This document shows, in pieces, positions 1 through 11,071 of a stretch of DNA of 64,000 bases. The position numbers and the translations under genes are program-made. The stretch's first letter is position 1; each line of letters opens with the position of its first letter. Source of the DNA: Diphasiastrum complanatum. Lineage: Eukaryota; Streptophyta; Lycopodiopsida; Lycopodiales; Lycopodiaceae. The stretch lies in the NCBI GenBank assembly GCA_029204225.1, contig CM055102.1:13897658-13961657 (forward strand), written 5' to 3'. Under the pieces are notes generated by a model, which worked only from the letters and a program-made list of their open reading frames with translations, was not told where the DNA came from and searched no databases.

Positions 1-2
1 GC

Positions 3-425
3 GCATGCTGTATTGATGATAGAAGATCTACCACAGGTTATGTATTTCATGTTGGTAATGGTATATTTTCTTGGTCAAGTAAGAAACAAGACACAATTGC
101 TCTTTCTACTATAGAAGCATAATACAAAGCACTATGTTTAGCCACACAAGAAGCAGTTTGGCTAAGAAGAATGTTAGAAGGCATTGGAATTCCGCAGAAT
201 AAGCCTACTGTGATTAGATGTGATAGCTAGAGCGCTATACAGCTAGCTAAAAGTTCTATATTTCATGCACGCACAAAGCATATAAAAATTAGGTATCATT
301 TCATTAGAGAGAAATTGTTATCTAATGAAAGAGACGTAGTGCATTGTAAGACAGAGAATCAGTTAGCTGATATATTCACTAAACCTTTAAGTACTGATAA
401 GTTTGAATTTTTTAGAGAAAGATAA
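3..425 (+). pseudogene. Ty1/copia RNase H C-terminal remnant
   Basis: One frame shows the canonical end of a copia polyprotein: the [11 protein letters not shown] block, FSWSSKKQ, a serine-threonine-glutamate block, the CDS block, TKHI/RYHFIRE and LADIFTKPL. This is RNase H, which removes the RNA strand during reverse transcription. Two in-frame stops break it. One is a TAA at 120-122 where the family has GAA in its SAEAEY block; the other is a TAG where the family has CAG in CDSQSA. The reading frame runs in from before the window and ends at a TAA at 423-425, just before a purine-rich tract and an LTR-like sequence. The assignment is firm; function is lost. Confidence 0.85.
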
Positions 426-444
426 ACTAGGGCTTAAGGGAGAG

Positions 445-769
445 TATTAGAATAAGTAAGCCCGAGTTTCTCTTATAGTTCATGACTTTCCATGTTTAGC
501 AGTGATTTCGAGGTTTTTACTGCTTTTGTGATAGTGTGCATGAGTGCCAGCTTAACGGCACACGTAGTGTAAGTTGGGACACGCGTCCCGTAACGGGGAC
601 CAAACTACCATGCAGCGGTACCCCACAAAAAATAGACTGTGTATATGTACCTTTCAGTCCCTTTTGTTAATAGAGTTCAGAAGTGTTCTCTTGGGTGGGT
701 GTGTGATCTCTCTTTACTGCTTATCTGATTGATGTTAGATTGCTTGCAAATTAGCTAACTATACTGCCA
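445..769 (+). mobile_element. Probable 3-prime LTR of the copia remnant
   Basis: The tract TAAGGGAGAG at about 435-444 looks like a polypurine tract, and the sequence after it (TATTAG, possibly a mutated TGTTAG) is in the right place to start an LTR. A TG-to-CA end is not clear; the right edge near 769 is set by GCCA. No second copy of this LTR was found, so both limits are approximate. Confidence 0.4.
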
Positions 770-783
770 GTAAGATCCTTGAC

Positions 784-2130
784 ATGTTGTTGCTCCAAGA
801 ATTTGATTATCAAGTGGAGGTATGCCAAGGCAAGTACCACACTAATGCATATTATTTATCGCACTTAAATATGGGAACTGTTGCCGAGAACCTAAGCGAC
901 GAATTTCCAGATGAGAATATTATGTTTTTATCCAGTGAACATGCTCTGTATCTGGAAATAATTGACTACCTTCAGAATCAGAATTATCTTTCTCATTTTG
1001 ATCTTGAACAGAAAACGGTCTTTCAACACAAGGTTGGACCGTATACAATAAGGAATAACGTACTTTATAAAATGGGACCTGACGAACAGCTTCGCAGATG
1101 TCTCGAATTGATTGATATTCAAAAGTTAATTCAAGCCTTGCATCTGAAAGATGCAGCTAGACACTTTGCAGTTGTTAATACTGTGAAAAAGATTTTAAAT
1201 GCCAAATATTGGTGGCCAACGATGTACGAAGGCGTTGCAGCATCTGTAAAAACCTGTGATCCTTGTCAACGAGTTGGGAAACCAACTCCTTCAATGTATT
1301 GGCCACTTATGTCGATACTTCCACTTGCATCATTTGAGAAATAGAGCATTGACTTCATTGAACCGATTAAGCCGGGGTCACTCGCTATACCAAAAGAAGC
1401 TATATTCTTGTAGTAACTGATTATGCGACTAATATGGTCGAAGCGGGAGTGACGAAGAGGAATGATACAAAAACTGTTGTAGAGTTTCTCTTTCGAAACA
1501 TTATAATCCATTACGGTTGTCCCTTGGAGTTGGTAAAAGCGACAGAGTACACATTTTTTAAATGATATGATACGTCTGCTTACCAAGCACTTCATGATTT
1601 AACACAAAAATACAACTCCGTACAACTCGAAGGCTAATGGCTTGACTTAAAGAGCCAACAACATTTTGTGTAAGATAATGGGATCAAAAATGCCGAGAAG
1701 GTGACCACAAAACAAACTCAATTCTATCTGGTCTATGGCATGCACCAAATATTGCCAATTGAGTTTGAAGTTCCGACATATCATGTATATGTTGAAACTA
1801 GATCTAAAGAGTACTCGAGCTTAAAGGAGAGATTTTTATCGATCAAAAAGCTAGAGGAGAATTGTAATCAAGTGTTGATCAACACAACAAAGACTCAGTT
1901 GGGACAAAAGAAGGCCTTTGACATTTCGATAAAGGAGGTCTTTTTGCGTGAGGGAGACTTTGATCTTCTGTATGATAACTGTCATATCAAGTTTCCAGAA
2001 GTTACATACTCGTTGGATGGGTCCATATAAAGTAGTTGAAATCTTCAACAATGGGTCCCTCCAACTAGCAGATCTATAGGAAATTTGCAGCAATGAGAGT
2101 AAACGATTCCTGCGTGAAGAAATATTGCTT
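784..2130 (+). pseudogene. Ty3/gypsy RNase H tail and integrase, decayed
   Basis: The first ORF (784-1344) begins with the end of gypsy RNase H (LLLQEFDYQVEV, then a degenerate H-NADYLSRL block) and continues into the integrase HHCC zinc domain ending KTCDPCQRVGK. It stops at a TAG (1342-1344) at the point where the catalytic core begins (SIDFIEPIKP). The core is shredded by frameshifts to about 1700. An open segment at 1701-2030 holds the integrase C-terminal part (QFYLVYGMHQILPIEFEVPT), followed in another frame by a GPY-type module (GPYKVVEIF, GSLQLADL). It is the same family as the pol at 24713-26643, which shares PYTI, LRRCLE, KYWWPT and LPIEFEVPT. It is not functional. Confidence 0.85.
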
Positions 2131-2671
2131 ATAATTATTTCCATTTTTGAATTATTTTGGTTATTTTATTTTTATTTATAAGTTTTTTTTATTTTTGTGT
2201 ATTCATTCACTTATATATTGTACGTTTGTTACATCCCAATTGTTCGTTCATTTTGTTGGACAAATCGATCGGATAAGTTACTCTGATTGTTCGTTTTTAT
2301 TTTTTTATTTCGAGCATTTGGTATCATAGGGGAATATTCTATGGCATCAAATAGTTAGTGTATTCATGCTATAATTATTTCTCTGATTAGATGTCAGACT
2401 TTTAGTTATTACTTGATGGCGAACGTCTTTTCTATTGACACGTGCACACATAAAACCATGTGCCACCTTTATTACTCATTTTCTAACGTTTTTTGCTACT
2501 TACTTCAAGTTCCTCGTCATTGTTCCTTTACCTCATCAGCGTTCGCAATCAAGCAATCAAGTTTTCATGCTTGATTCCTTGCTTTTTGAATGCTACCATT
2601 GCACGCTACCATTGTGATCGATCACTTGCTATCAACTTACGTTCAATCAAGTTCTTTACGATCTGACATGA
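2131..2671. other. Gene-free stretch after gypsy pol
   Basis: AT-rich sequence with long T runs. I see no ORF or motif I can support. It probably belongs to the 3-prime part of the gypsy element just before it. Confidence 0.4.
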
Positions 2672-3193
2672 TGGCTTAAGTTGAACCTTGAAGAATTTCA
2701 TATACTAACTGCTCGGTGCGGACTGGGTTATACCTTACAGATTGATTCATCAACAGTTCAAGGCCTTATTGATGTCACGGATTCTATAGTTTCAACACAG
2801 GTTCGTGGAACTAGGATGGACATCTCGGAGGCAACATTTGCTGCTACTCTCCATTTACCACGTGATGGCTCAGTACCTCCATCATTATCAAGGGAGGATA
2901 TTGATGAGGCCAATCTCTTTCATGGCAACTTCTATATGCCAAGCAAGTGATACAAAATTTCTATGATCAGAGAAGTGGCTTTACGAAACTTTTGCAAATA
3001 TTGCAACCAAGTCTTCTTTGCGACAGATGCAGATGCAACAATTTCTGTTACTAATATTGGTTATCTGCTTTCAGCCATCAAGGGTGAGCAGATCATCTTT
3101 GCTGCCATAGCTTTCAAGGCTTTTCATAGGTCTATGAAGCATGCTAAGTATGCAGCAGCGTACACGGCCCATATCTCTCGTTTGTTCTTGTAA
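2672..3193 (+). pseudogene. Unrecognised ORF broken by one stop, likely transposon-associated
   Basis: Two open segments (2681-2950 and 2963-3193) lie in the same frame and are separated by a single TGA at 2948-2950, so together they read as one ORF of about 170 codons. The block VRGTRMDISEATFAATLHLP has the feel of the plant transposon-associated domain found beside Athila-type gypsy elements (VRG...S...LGLP), but this is a resemblance from memory, not a proven match. The position, downstream of a gypsy integrase on the same strand, fits an extra ORF of that element. No catalytic motif or signal peptide is visible. Confidence 0.4.
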
Positions 3194-4410
3194 TATAGTA
3201 TCTTAATATCAGGATAACTAGCATTGTTGGAAAAAAGAAAGACAGCTCTATCAGCTCCACCACAAGTGGACTTTACAAGCATAGAGATCATCAATGTCAC
3301 AACAAGCTAATGTAGGGTCGAGTCAGAATGTACACGACTCACTACCTGTTGCTACTGATGCTGCTAATGCTATTATGATAGACACAGAAATGATTGATGA
3401 CAACAACCAGGACGTTGCCAACTACAGAATTGAACAAGTCCAAGTTGAAGCCATTCAACCATCTGTTGTTGTTGCTACGGATACCACTACCACCATTGTT
3501 GTTGCTGATAACAATACAATTGATGCATAGGCAGATGCAAAAAAAAGACCAGACACCAAAACTAGACGAATATATTTGTGGATTTCTTTTCATGTGTCAA
3601 TGTACACAAAATCCCAACGATGTTTGTTTGCAAAAATTTATCAGATAGTTTATTATATGAACTTATGGATGAAGGCTGGGACAAAAGATCAGATTGAGAA
3701 ATAGAATGCAGAATTAAAATGTCTTCCATGTGCTTTTGTTATCAAATTGTAAACAAATGTTGAGCTTATGCTTCCATTATCAAAGATGGAAAAAAAATAA
3801 AGGTAAATGGGTGTCACTTGATCAAGACTTGGAAGTCATTGGACATTCAAAACAAAAAAATATTGAAATTATATACAATGATGCAGTTTTGACATGTGTT
3901 GAGGTGGAAGAGGATTGGAGTCTAAATTACATCAGGCGAGAACTATTGCTCCTACAAGATGATATACTTTCAGACTTCAGATTTATTTTCAATGATAAAC
4001 TCATAAGATGAATAATTTCTATCAAAACTTTCTCATGCAATCTCTATACTAATTGTAACTCACTTTGTATTAGTTTTATGCAGATGAGCTCAAGATCAAA
4101 TGCAGAGATATTGGCGAAACAATCCAACTTATGGAAGAACACTAAGATTTACTATCAGCAAATACATGTCAATCATCATGTCTTTTTATCAATCTAGAAA
4201 ATTGCATTCCATTATTACACAATGGACACAACTTGATTGTAAGAATCTATATTGATATCAATAAAAATCTCATAAACGGGTTGTTTACATGTAAGATTGT
4301 ATCTTTTTTTTTTTTATGTATCTCTATTTACAAATGAATTCCTATTTAGTAAGTTTTGCTATATTTTCAATATCAGTATTAGGCAACAATCACCTCTCTA
4401 TAATTTTGTC
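3194..4410. other. Low-information region with two weak ORFs
   Basis: Contains an ORF at 3294-3530 rich in Asp, Thr, Val and Ala, and another at 3730-4011 with an acidic, leucine-rich end (VEEDWSLNYIRREL... DDILSDFRF) that might be an exon of a ubiquitin-fold-like protein. Neither has neighbouring exons that I could confirm. The rest is AT-rich and featureless. Confidence 0.25.
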
Positions 4411-4516
4411 TTCCTCTGTTTCGGGAAGGACTTCTATGCCTTTTAAGACAATAGACCTCTCTCATATAAAAGTTCACCTTCCTCTGTATTGGGAAGAACT
4501 TCTATGTCTTTTTAAT
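4411..4516. repeat. Two imperfect direct copies of a 37-bp sequence
   Basis: The sequence beginning CTTCCTCTGTTTCGGGAAGG (about 4411) recurs as CTTCCTCTGTATTGGGAAGA (about 4478). Both are followed by ACTTCTATG and a TTTTTAA-type end. This is a local duplication just downstream, on the minus strand, of the Ulp1-like gene. Confidence 0.6.
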
Positions 4517-4574
4517 CATATATAAATATACCTGCATCCTGAGCAACTTGAAAGGCTATTAAGGCAGGAGCAGC

Positions 4575-5215
4575 TTATTTTTTTGGGCCCTCGATTTCAG
4601 GCTTAACGCTTGTACCGTTTTGTACATAAGTTCTGATCAACTCATGCCGAAATCTATATACATCGTCGGGAGTGTACAGCTCAAGAGTGAACTGTCATCA
4701 CAAAACACATGAATCAACAAATTACAGACAATGATAGTAAAGAAATAAGAATCAGAATGAAAGGAATTACAAATGAACAAAATATTACCTTTTCAATATC
4801 TACATCGACTTGTAAATTATACCACTCAAAAAAGAGCTTTGTATTGTACAGGACGAACCATGCACAACTAAAAACATCTCTTTGCTGTACACACTGCATA
4901 TATTGAACAAAAATTAGTAATATTATGACTGAAAATTTATTTATGCTATGATGATAGATTTAAACTAAAAAAATACATGCATATCAGAGATATACATACC
5001 TTGAGAGATTTAATGGTTCTCTCCCCAATTGAGACCGCCATTGTCGGTATTTTTTGAATGACACTAGGAAGTAGAGAATCAAATTCTCTATGTGTATTAT
5101 TAGTTGAGTTTACTTTTACACATAGAAAATTTGATACTCCCTCCTTATTTATCTTTACAGAAAGAATGTTCAGGCTCCAATGCCGACTACAATAATCAAA
5201 AACAAAGATCCATTT
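4575..5215 (-). pseudogene. Ulp1/C48 cysteine protease-like catalytic exons
   Basis: Three minus-strand exons read in consistent phase. The first is 5186 (or up to about 5215) to 5000, with RHWSLNILSV and later FDSLLPSVI, ending AAG|GTATG. The second is 4893-4789, with acceptor TATGCAG, CVQQRDVFSCAWFVLYNTKL and donor AAG|GTAATA. The third is 4691-4575, with acceptor GACAG, YTPDDVYRFRHELIRTYV and a TAA stop. The order H (HWSL), D (FDSL), Q and C (FSCAWF) is that of Ulp1-type cysteine proteases, which cleave SUMO or related modifiers and are often carried by plant transposons. Here Ala replaces the Gly that usually follows the catalytic Cys. Whether this was a host gene or a transposon gene is unknown. 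Upstream exons contain frameshifts, so the gene as a whole looks dead. Confidence 0.7.
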
Positions 5216-5299
5216 GAACAGGAGTAATCATCCAAATTAAAGCAACAAAAGCAAACTAGCAATCCTTATTCTCATATGGAATCAAATAAAATTTTGCCA

Positions 5300-5995
5300 T
5301 TGGACTATCATAGGGAAGGAACTGCTATACCTAAAATGCTGCCAACCAGATATCATTTTCTGTTTGAGCACTAAAGTTGAGGCCTTCTGAGTCTTCTAAA
5401 TTTGAAAGTGCTCCATTCATGATCGTAAGACTGACTCTTTCCATTTTTGTCCTTTTATGATTTCAGACCCATCTAACTTGAGAACAACTATCAACTTGTT
5501 ATTGACATTCTCGTTTGTAATACCATAAAAATTTATGATGAATGTTAGTAGCTGATTAATATCAATAAATAAATTGTTGGAATTGTTATATGCTAGACAT
5601 GCTCCTTTCGAGCAATACACTTCATTGATATGAGATGAATTACCAACTATTGTCTGCATACCTTGGTTTAATATGTCTCTTTTTTTAAAAAGATGAAATG
5701 GTCGTGGGATTGGAAACTTCTTAATACTTACCTGTGCAAATGCCTCCTGTGTCATCTTAAACATTGTTGTATATGCTTCTCTACTGATGTTAGAAAATCA
5801 CATGCCCCCTGAATCAATGAAGTGTCTAATATTTTTCCAACTTCATTCATGATGCTATCAGTAACTAAAGCTTTAATTTTTTTCATTTTGTTATTGTTTA
5901 ACATTGATTTCATAGGTTTAGAAGTCAAGATGGAGCCTAGTGAGTTTCCAATGGAAATCTCATCGGCCAAACGGTCTTCAGCAACCAATGTTGAT
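5300..5995 (-). pseudogene. Upstream exons of the Ulp1-like gene, frameshifted
   Basis: On the minus strand an exon starts at 5995 after the acceptor GCAATGTAG, with TLVAEDRLADEISIGNSLGS. It runs to a good donor, GCACAG|GTAAGT, near 5720, but needs a one-base frame change at about 5755 to get there. A further segment starts after TATGCAG near 5661 (TIVGNSSHINEVYCSKGACL) and continues to IVVLKLDGSEIIKGQ. There a missing A in an A run would shift the frame from KWKESVLRS into MERVSLTIMNGALSN. I do not recognise this N-terminal part. The two frame breaks argue for a pseudogene. Confidence 0.5.
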
Positions 5996-6162
5996 CTACA
6001 TTGCAAACATAATGTTCATGAAAATGTTAGTAGAAATTAGGACACTCATAGTATTCATAGCAGCATAATAAGCAAATCAACAGGAAGTTGAAACGAATAA
6101 ATAACAAAACTAGTGATTATGAATGAATCAAAAAATTCAAGCAATATTCAATACCAAATAAG

Positions 6163-6809
6163 TGTGAAAAATACAGATCCTAAGTGGATCTAAACTCCAA
6201 GATCATTGGCTTGAATGCTTGCACTCCAAACTACATAAGCTAGGAATTGGCAACACATTCTATGCTACCTAGAATGCAAAGAACTTGATCAAAAAGCATT
6301 TATCACAAATGGAAACTTCCATAAACATCAAGTGCGGCCCAAAATAGCATTATACAGTCCATAATACATCAGCCTATCACTTTTGGAAAGCACCTAAGAT
6401 CATACACACAAAGCTTGAACTCAATCACTACACAATGCCAACAATGGAAGGAGAACCCAATAGAAAAATCTCTCATTAAGCAAATGAATACAATGGATCT
6501 GCTCCAACCTGTTTCTCCACGGCCTACCTGCTATATATAGCTGAGAGAGATGACTCTCTCTCCTCTCTCTAGACCCTCCTTACCTAAAATATGCCCTATA
6601 TAGGTAAAATTGGCATATATGTCCAAAATACATGAAAATGGACTCATTTCGAAGGTCTTGAAGTTTGACACTTCTTCATACTGAAAAAATACACTTACTA
6701 AAAATATCTAGACCTGTTTCACACGTGTGAAAAGTCAGATCCTAAACTATGTGCCATTTTTAGCAATTTTGGCCTAAAACTAGACAAGGAAATGTTGACA
6801 ATTTTCACA
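6163..6809 (-). repeat. 3-prime LTR of the gag-only element
   Basis: 647 bp, TG...CA ends with an 8-bp terminal inverted repeat (TGTGAAAA / TTTTCACA). It is aligned base by base with 11072-11718; I saw one difference, G at 6347. It contains a CTCTCT-rich patch at about 6553-6575 and a palindrome, CACACGTGTG. Confidence 0.95.
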
Positions 6810-6822
6810 CTCCCTCTTCAAC
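6810..6822 (-). promoter_or_regulatory. Polypurine tract
   Basis: On the minus strand this reads GTTGAAGAGGGAG and directly abuts the 3-prime LTR. It also directly follows the stop codon of the gag ORF (6823-6825), so no space is left for pol. Such tracts prime plus-strand DNA synthesis. Confidence 0.85.
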
Positions 6823-9800
6823 TTAACTTGCTAGTTTTACAACACTACTTTGTTCCAACTTAAGAATGATCTCCATCATCAGAATAGATCTCTTCTCAAG
6901 GATCCTAATATGTACAAAATAGGACACAACATAATTGATATAGATAATAGTGTCCATATAGGATGCTTCACTATTTCTTACATCAATTTTACATAGAATC
7001 ATAAAAATGGTACATGTAAAAGAACATAGAATCTCAATTAATGAATTCCTCCATGTATCCATCTCTGGTTTCTCTGTAAAATAGCAGCAAACAAGTTGTA
7101 AATGAAAGTGATCAACAAGTGTTTGCATGCCTCCTCCACATTTCACTATACATATAGTGAATGCAACATGTATCTCCATGAATGAACTTCCATCACCACC
7201 TTGCCTTTGTAGATCTTCAATCCATGAAAGCCTTTGAGTGAATGAATGCCAAAAAGATGTGTTCCCTACTCCATTTGAATGACCAAAACCTGAACTTGAA
7301 ATACTTGAAGTACCTCCACAAGATTTGCACACAACGCTTGATCCTACAATGTCAACAAGTTGCCAATTTGCCAACACTAGAATACTAGATCTTGAACTTT
7401 GTTCAAAAGAAAACATATTGACCACTTCAATACCTTTCAAGATCTGAATGAATTCATGTACTTGATCATACAAACCAGCAATGATAACTATTCCATCTCC
7501 AAGATCCAAAGGATGCAAAACTATGGAACTAGTTTTATTGAAATTTGACAATTTCAACACATTGACATAACAATGTTCATACATGAGATTAGGCAAGTGA
7601 GGTAGAGTAAGAAGACACTTCCTTGCAGCTCCAAAGACCTTACTTGAACCTTCAAGAACCTGTAAAAACAGATCCAAAATGCCTTGACCATTTGTCTCTT
7701 CTTTGATGCTTTTCACTAGCTTCGAATTGCCACTTGTCTCTTGGTGTTGATGAAGCAATCCAAGATCAACCTCTTGATCTTCCAATAAGACATCAAAGAT
7801 CTTGCATATGTGAACATCTTCAGATCTGAAACTCTGAAGATACTCCCTCTCAAACACATGATTAAGATCCCACAAGATCTCATCAATGCTCAAATTTGAC
7901 CCTTCACTATAGTTAGTGAAAACAATGCCACCATCATAAACCAAAAGATAGATTCCAACATTTCCATTTAACATGAAGTAGAGTAGGTGAAGATGAGTAT
8001 CAAACCTAATCAAAACAGCCCTCTTGAGTTCATAACAAACCTCAATAAGCTCACCAATGATATCTCCCTTGCCTTGAAGAAGTTGCCACTTGAGTTGCTC
8101 CATGTAGTCTTCTTCAACCAACCTTTTGCCATCTTGACCATGAATGAACAATCCACCACAATCATAGAATGCTTTGAGTTGATGAAGAGATGTTAGATCC
8201 ATGCTTTGGATCTTCCCAAGAACCACTCTTCCATTGCCCTTTCCTTCACAAGACTCCCTCTTAATGCTAGCACCACAAAAGTTAGAAACCTCCCTCTTGA
8301 TAGTTGCACCATAAGAAGTAGAAGACTCTTGAATATTAGAAGCCAAGAAAAGAATCCTTAGTACCTTCAACATAAGAGTGATTGAAGTACTCTCTCTTTT
8401 CAAACATGAACTTCTACTCAATGATTTAGGTAATGAGTCATATGATAATGATTCTTCCTCACTATCGTTCATAAAAACATCATTCAAAGTACATCCTACT
8501 TTGAACACTTCACATACTTCTCTTCCTTTTGACTTGTGATCTCCCTCACCAAGTCTCATGATAGAAACCTTTGATCTACTCTTTTTATGAAGAAATGTGA
8601 CACCACTTGTTGCACAAATGACTTTATCACAAAAAGATGTAAAAGAACCATTTCCTTCAAGCATGCTCAAAGCACCATCATCTTTTCCCACATGATTACA
8701 TACATCAATATGAAAAGAATTAGAAGAACAACCATCTTCTTGCAAAGAATGACACTTAGCATCTCCATCTTTTTCCATATGAACAAACAAGTCATTAGCA
8801 ACAATCACTTCCAAAGAAGAATCTTCATCAACTCCATTGATGAAGTTAGCTCCTTCCTTACCTTTTCCATTTTTGCACTTGCCATCTAGTTCCATTGAAG
8901 AGCCACCAAGACTTGAAAATCTATGAGTAGAAGAGTTCAAACATGATACTAATTTAGCACCACATGACTCCATTTGACTAGTAGGTAGCACTAGTCCATC
9001 TTCAAGATCCAATGGATCCAAAAAATTGACCATAGATTCACCAAAGCTTGCCAAGTTAGCACAACAATTATCATCTCCAAGAAGTACATTAGATCTCAAC
9101 CTAGATCTAGCATTTTGTTTCTTATGGCATTCATTTGCAAAATGTCCTTTCACTCCACAATAAAAACATTTGAACTTGGACTTATCTTGCTTCCTACTTT
9201 GCAAAGAAGAAGAATGCTTTCCATGCTCCAAACTACCTTGCTTGGACCACTTGCCTTTGAACTTGCCCTTTGTGAAAAGAGCTTCTTCATCTCCACCTTG
9301 TGTTGATGCACCACCACCTTTGGCTTGCAACCTATGCTCTTCAGCCACCAAGATCTCTTGCAAGTCATTGACACTTGGCAAGGACTTTTGTATAGCAAAG
9401 CATTGTACAAGGTTAGAATGTTCATCAAGCAAACCATTCAACATGACTTGAACTAGTTCCCCATCCTTTATGCTTTCATCTATGCATGCTAGATCATCAT
9501 TCAAGGATTTAACCTTCAAGACAAATGAATGTGCACTCTCTCCCTCTCTTTGACAACTTTGGAAGATTTGCCTTCTTAGGGTGAGAACCCTAGATGTGGA
9601 TTTGGACTCATAGATCTTCTTCAAAGCATTCCATGCTTCACTTGAAGAAGTACATTTACCAACTTCTTTAAGAAGTTCATTGGTAACATTCATCTTTATG
9701 ATATGTAAGGCTCTTTTAGCCCTTCTATCAAAATTTAGTTGCTCTTGAAGAATTAGAGGTCTTTCTTCAATTCCCACAACTATATCCATTAGCTCATTCA

Positions 9801-9963
9801 ACTCTAGTAAAGACTCCATCCTCACTTTCCAAGTTGAATAGTTTGTAGAGTTTAACCTCTCTTTAGCTTCCAACATGATTCCACCATTGGATGTCATGAT
9901 GCTAAAATCTTCTTGTGTCCTTAGGCTCTGTTCTAATGCACCTAGCACTCTCCTTTCTCTCAA
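6823..9963 (-). CDS. Gag polyprotein with long unknown C-terminal extension
   Basis: An uninterrupted ORF of 1046 codons. The more likely start is Met23 (9897), because the block MTSNGGIMLE with LNSTNYSTWKVRME after it is the usual N-terminus of copia Gag (UBN2/retrotran-gag type). Gag homology runs to about residue 215. A CCHC zinc knuckle follows with C266, C269, H274 and C279. A normal copia polyprotein then gives a DSGA protease, integrase, YVDD RT and RNase H; none of these is present. The remaining 760 or so residues match no family I know. A motif PLDLxDGxV occurs twice, near residues 317 and 818, and the DNA around it also looks duplicated. Gag would form the particle that packages the RNA. 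Regulation would be from the 5-prime LTR. Confidence 0.88.
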   Translation of the reverse strand: MRERRVLGALEQSLRTQEDFSIMTSNGGIMLEAKERLNSTNYSTWKVRMESLLELNELMDIVVGIEERPLILQEQLNFDRRAKRALHIIKMNVTNELLKEVGKCTSSSEAWNALKKIYESKSTSRVLTLRRQIFQSCQREGESAHSFVLKVKSLNDDLACIDESIKDGELVQVMLNGLLDEHSNLVQCFAIQKSLPSVNDLQEILVAEEHRLQAKGGGASTQGGDEEALFTKGKFKGKWSKQGSLEHGKHSSSLQSRKQDKSKFKCFYCGVKGHFANECHKKQNARSRLRSNVLLGDDNCCANLASFGESMVNFLDPLDLEDGLVLPTSQMESCGAKLVSCLNSSTHRFSSLGGSSMELDGKCKNGKGKEGANFINGVDEDSSLEVIVANDLFVHMEKDGDAKCHSLQEDGCSSNSFHIDVCNHVGKDDGALSMLEGNGSFTSFCDKVICATSGVTFLHKKSRSKVSIMRLGEGDHKSKGREVCEVFKVGCTLNDVFMNDSEEESLSYDSLPKSLSRSSCLKRESTSITLMLKVLRILFLASNIQESSTSYGATIKREVSNFCGASIKRESCEGKGNGRVVLGKIQSMDLTSLHQLKAFYDCGGLFIHGQDGKRLVEEDYMEQLKWQLLQGKGDIIGELIEVCYELKRAVLIRFDTHLHLLYFMLNGNVGIYLLVYDGGIVFTNYSEGSNLSIDEILWDLNHVFEREYLQSFRSEDVHICKIFDVLLEDQEVDLGLLHQHQETSGNSKLVKSIKEETNGQGILDLFLQVLEGSSKVFGAARKCLLTLPHLPNLMYEHCYVNVLKLSNFNKTSSIVLHPLDLGDGIVIIAGLYDQVHEFIQILKGIEVVNMFSFEQSSRSSILVLANWQLVDIVGSSVVCKSCGGTSSISSSGFGHSNGVGNTSFWHSFTQRLSWIEDLQRQGGDGSSFMEIHVAFTICIVKCGGGMQTLVDHFHLQLVCCYFTEKPEMDTWRNSLIEILCSFTCTIFMILCKIDVRNSEASYMDTIIYINYVVSYFVHIRILEKRSILMMEIILKLEQSSVVKLAS

Positions 9964-11059
9964 TAAATGAAGAAGGAGAAGATCTTAAAAGATTTAGAAC
10001 CCTAAATGACCTCTATCTTGAAACTATTTGGCTTTCAAGCATAGAAAGGAAGATTGAAACACATGCAACACTTTGCACACACTAAGAATGGATTACAAAC
10101 TCAAACCAACCTGAACACACTCTTGCTTAAGCTCTCAAACTTTCCAGCAAGTGACCAAATCAAGTTATGGTGTGAAGAGTTACTTGCATTCTTAGAAAAT
10201 ACCCAAAACTAGGATGCCAAAATTACCTAGTAATGAACAAACTTGATCAACATATGATCAACACACTAAGATATTGATTCAACCTGTAAAACCACATGTA
10301 AACCACACTTCTAAAAGTTTATAAACTCCAGCAAGTGATAAATACAAGATTTAGAGGTGAATGAATGAGCACACTTAGTGAATCACAAGACTAGCTTCAC
10401 TATCTTGTCAAATCTTGGTGTTTAGATGTAGATCTAAGATCACTTCACATGAGAATGTTCCTCAACCTGTTAAGAACCTGAAAACACACTTGCATAATGG
10501 TTAACACCTTCCAGCAAATGCTCCAATCAAATTACATAAGGAGAGTTACTTACATGCTCAACAAAGTACACCAAAATTTATGCCAAAATTGATGACAATC
10601 TTTACAATATGCTCTTCACAATGGAGCTTACAATATGTTCACCCAAAAAAGGGGATCTTTCATCCAAATGGGAGCTTTGCTCAGCCTTTAGGAGAATTAC
10701 AACTCACTCAAAAGAGCATTTGTCATCCACTTAAGGAGAAGTTTCATCCACTTAAGGAGAGTGTTCATCCAAGAATGGAGATTGTCAACAATAGGATTGA
10801 AAAGAACATTGTTAGTATTGAATATGCACAAGCCTCACAATCACAAATGATTAGGTGTTATGATCTGATCCAAAATAGTTTCTTTTCAGCCTCTGATCTT
10901 CAATAGACCTGAAATATGCTTTTGATCCACAAGTTCAACTCACAAAACAAAGGTTAGTAAGAATTGATCAACAAAGCAATGCAAAATCATGCTAGAACTT
11001 GATCAAACATCCAAATATCACCAAAAATAGGAATACTTACTATGAATAGAAGCCAACCA
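9964..11059 (-). other. Leader of the gag-only element
   Basis: About 1.1 kb between the primer-binding site and gag, without a gene. It holds three spaced copies of a degenerate block of about 180 bp. Each has CAACCTG followed by TCCAGCAAGTGA or TCCAGCAAATGC, at about 10142, 10325 and 10510 on the given strand. A leader of this size could hold the packaging signal, but that is inference. Confidence 0.6.
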
Positions 11060-11071
11060 GCTCTGATACCA
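11060..11071 (-). promoter_or_regulatory. Primer-binding site, initiator tRNA-Met type
   Basis: On the minus strand the 12 bases read TGGTATCAGAGC, the classic plant copia primer site complementary to the 3-prime end of initiator methionine tRNA. It directly follows the CA end of the 5-prime LTR. Confidence 0.93.

Noticed and set aside
10580-10906. Plus-strand ORF of 108 codons in the leader of the gag-only element
   Set aside because: It lies antisense to the element, in repeated leader sequence, with no recognisable domain.
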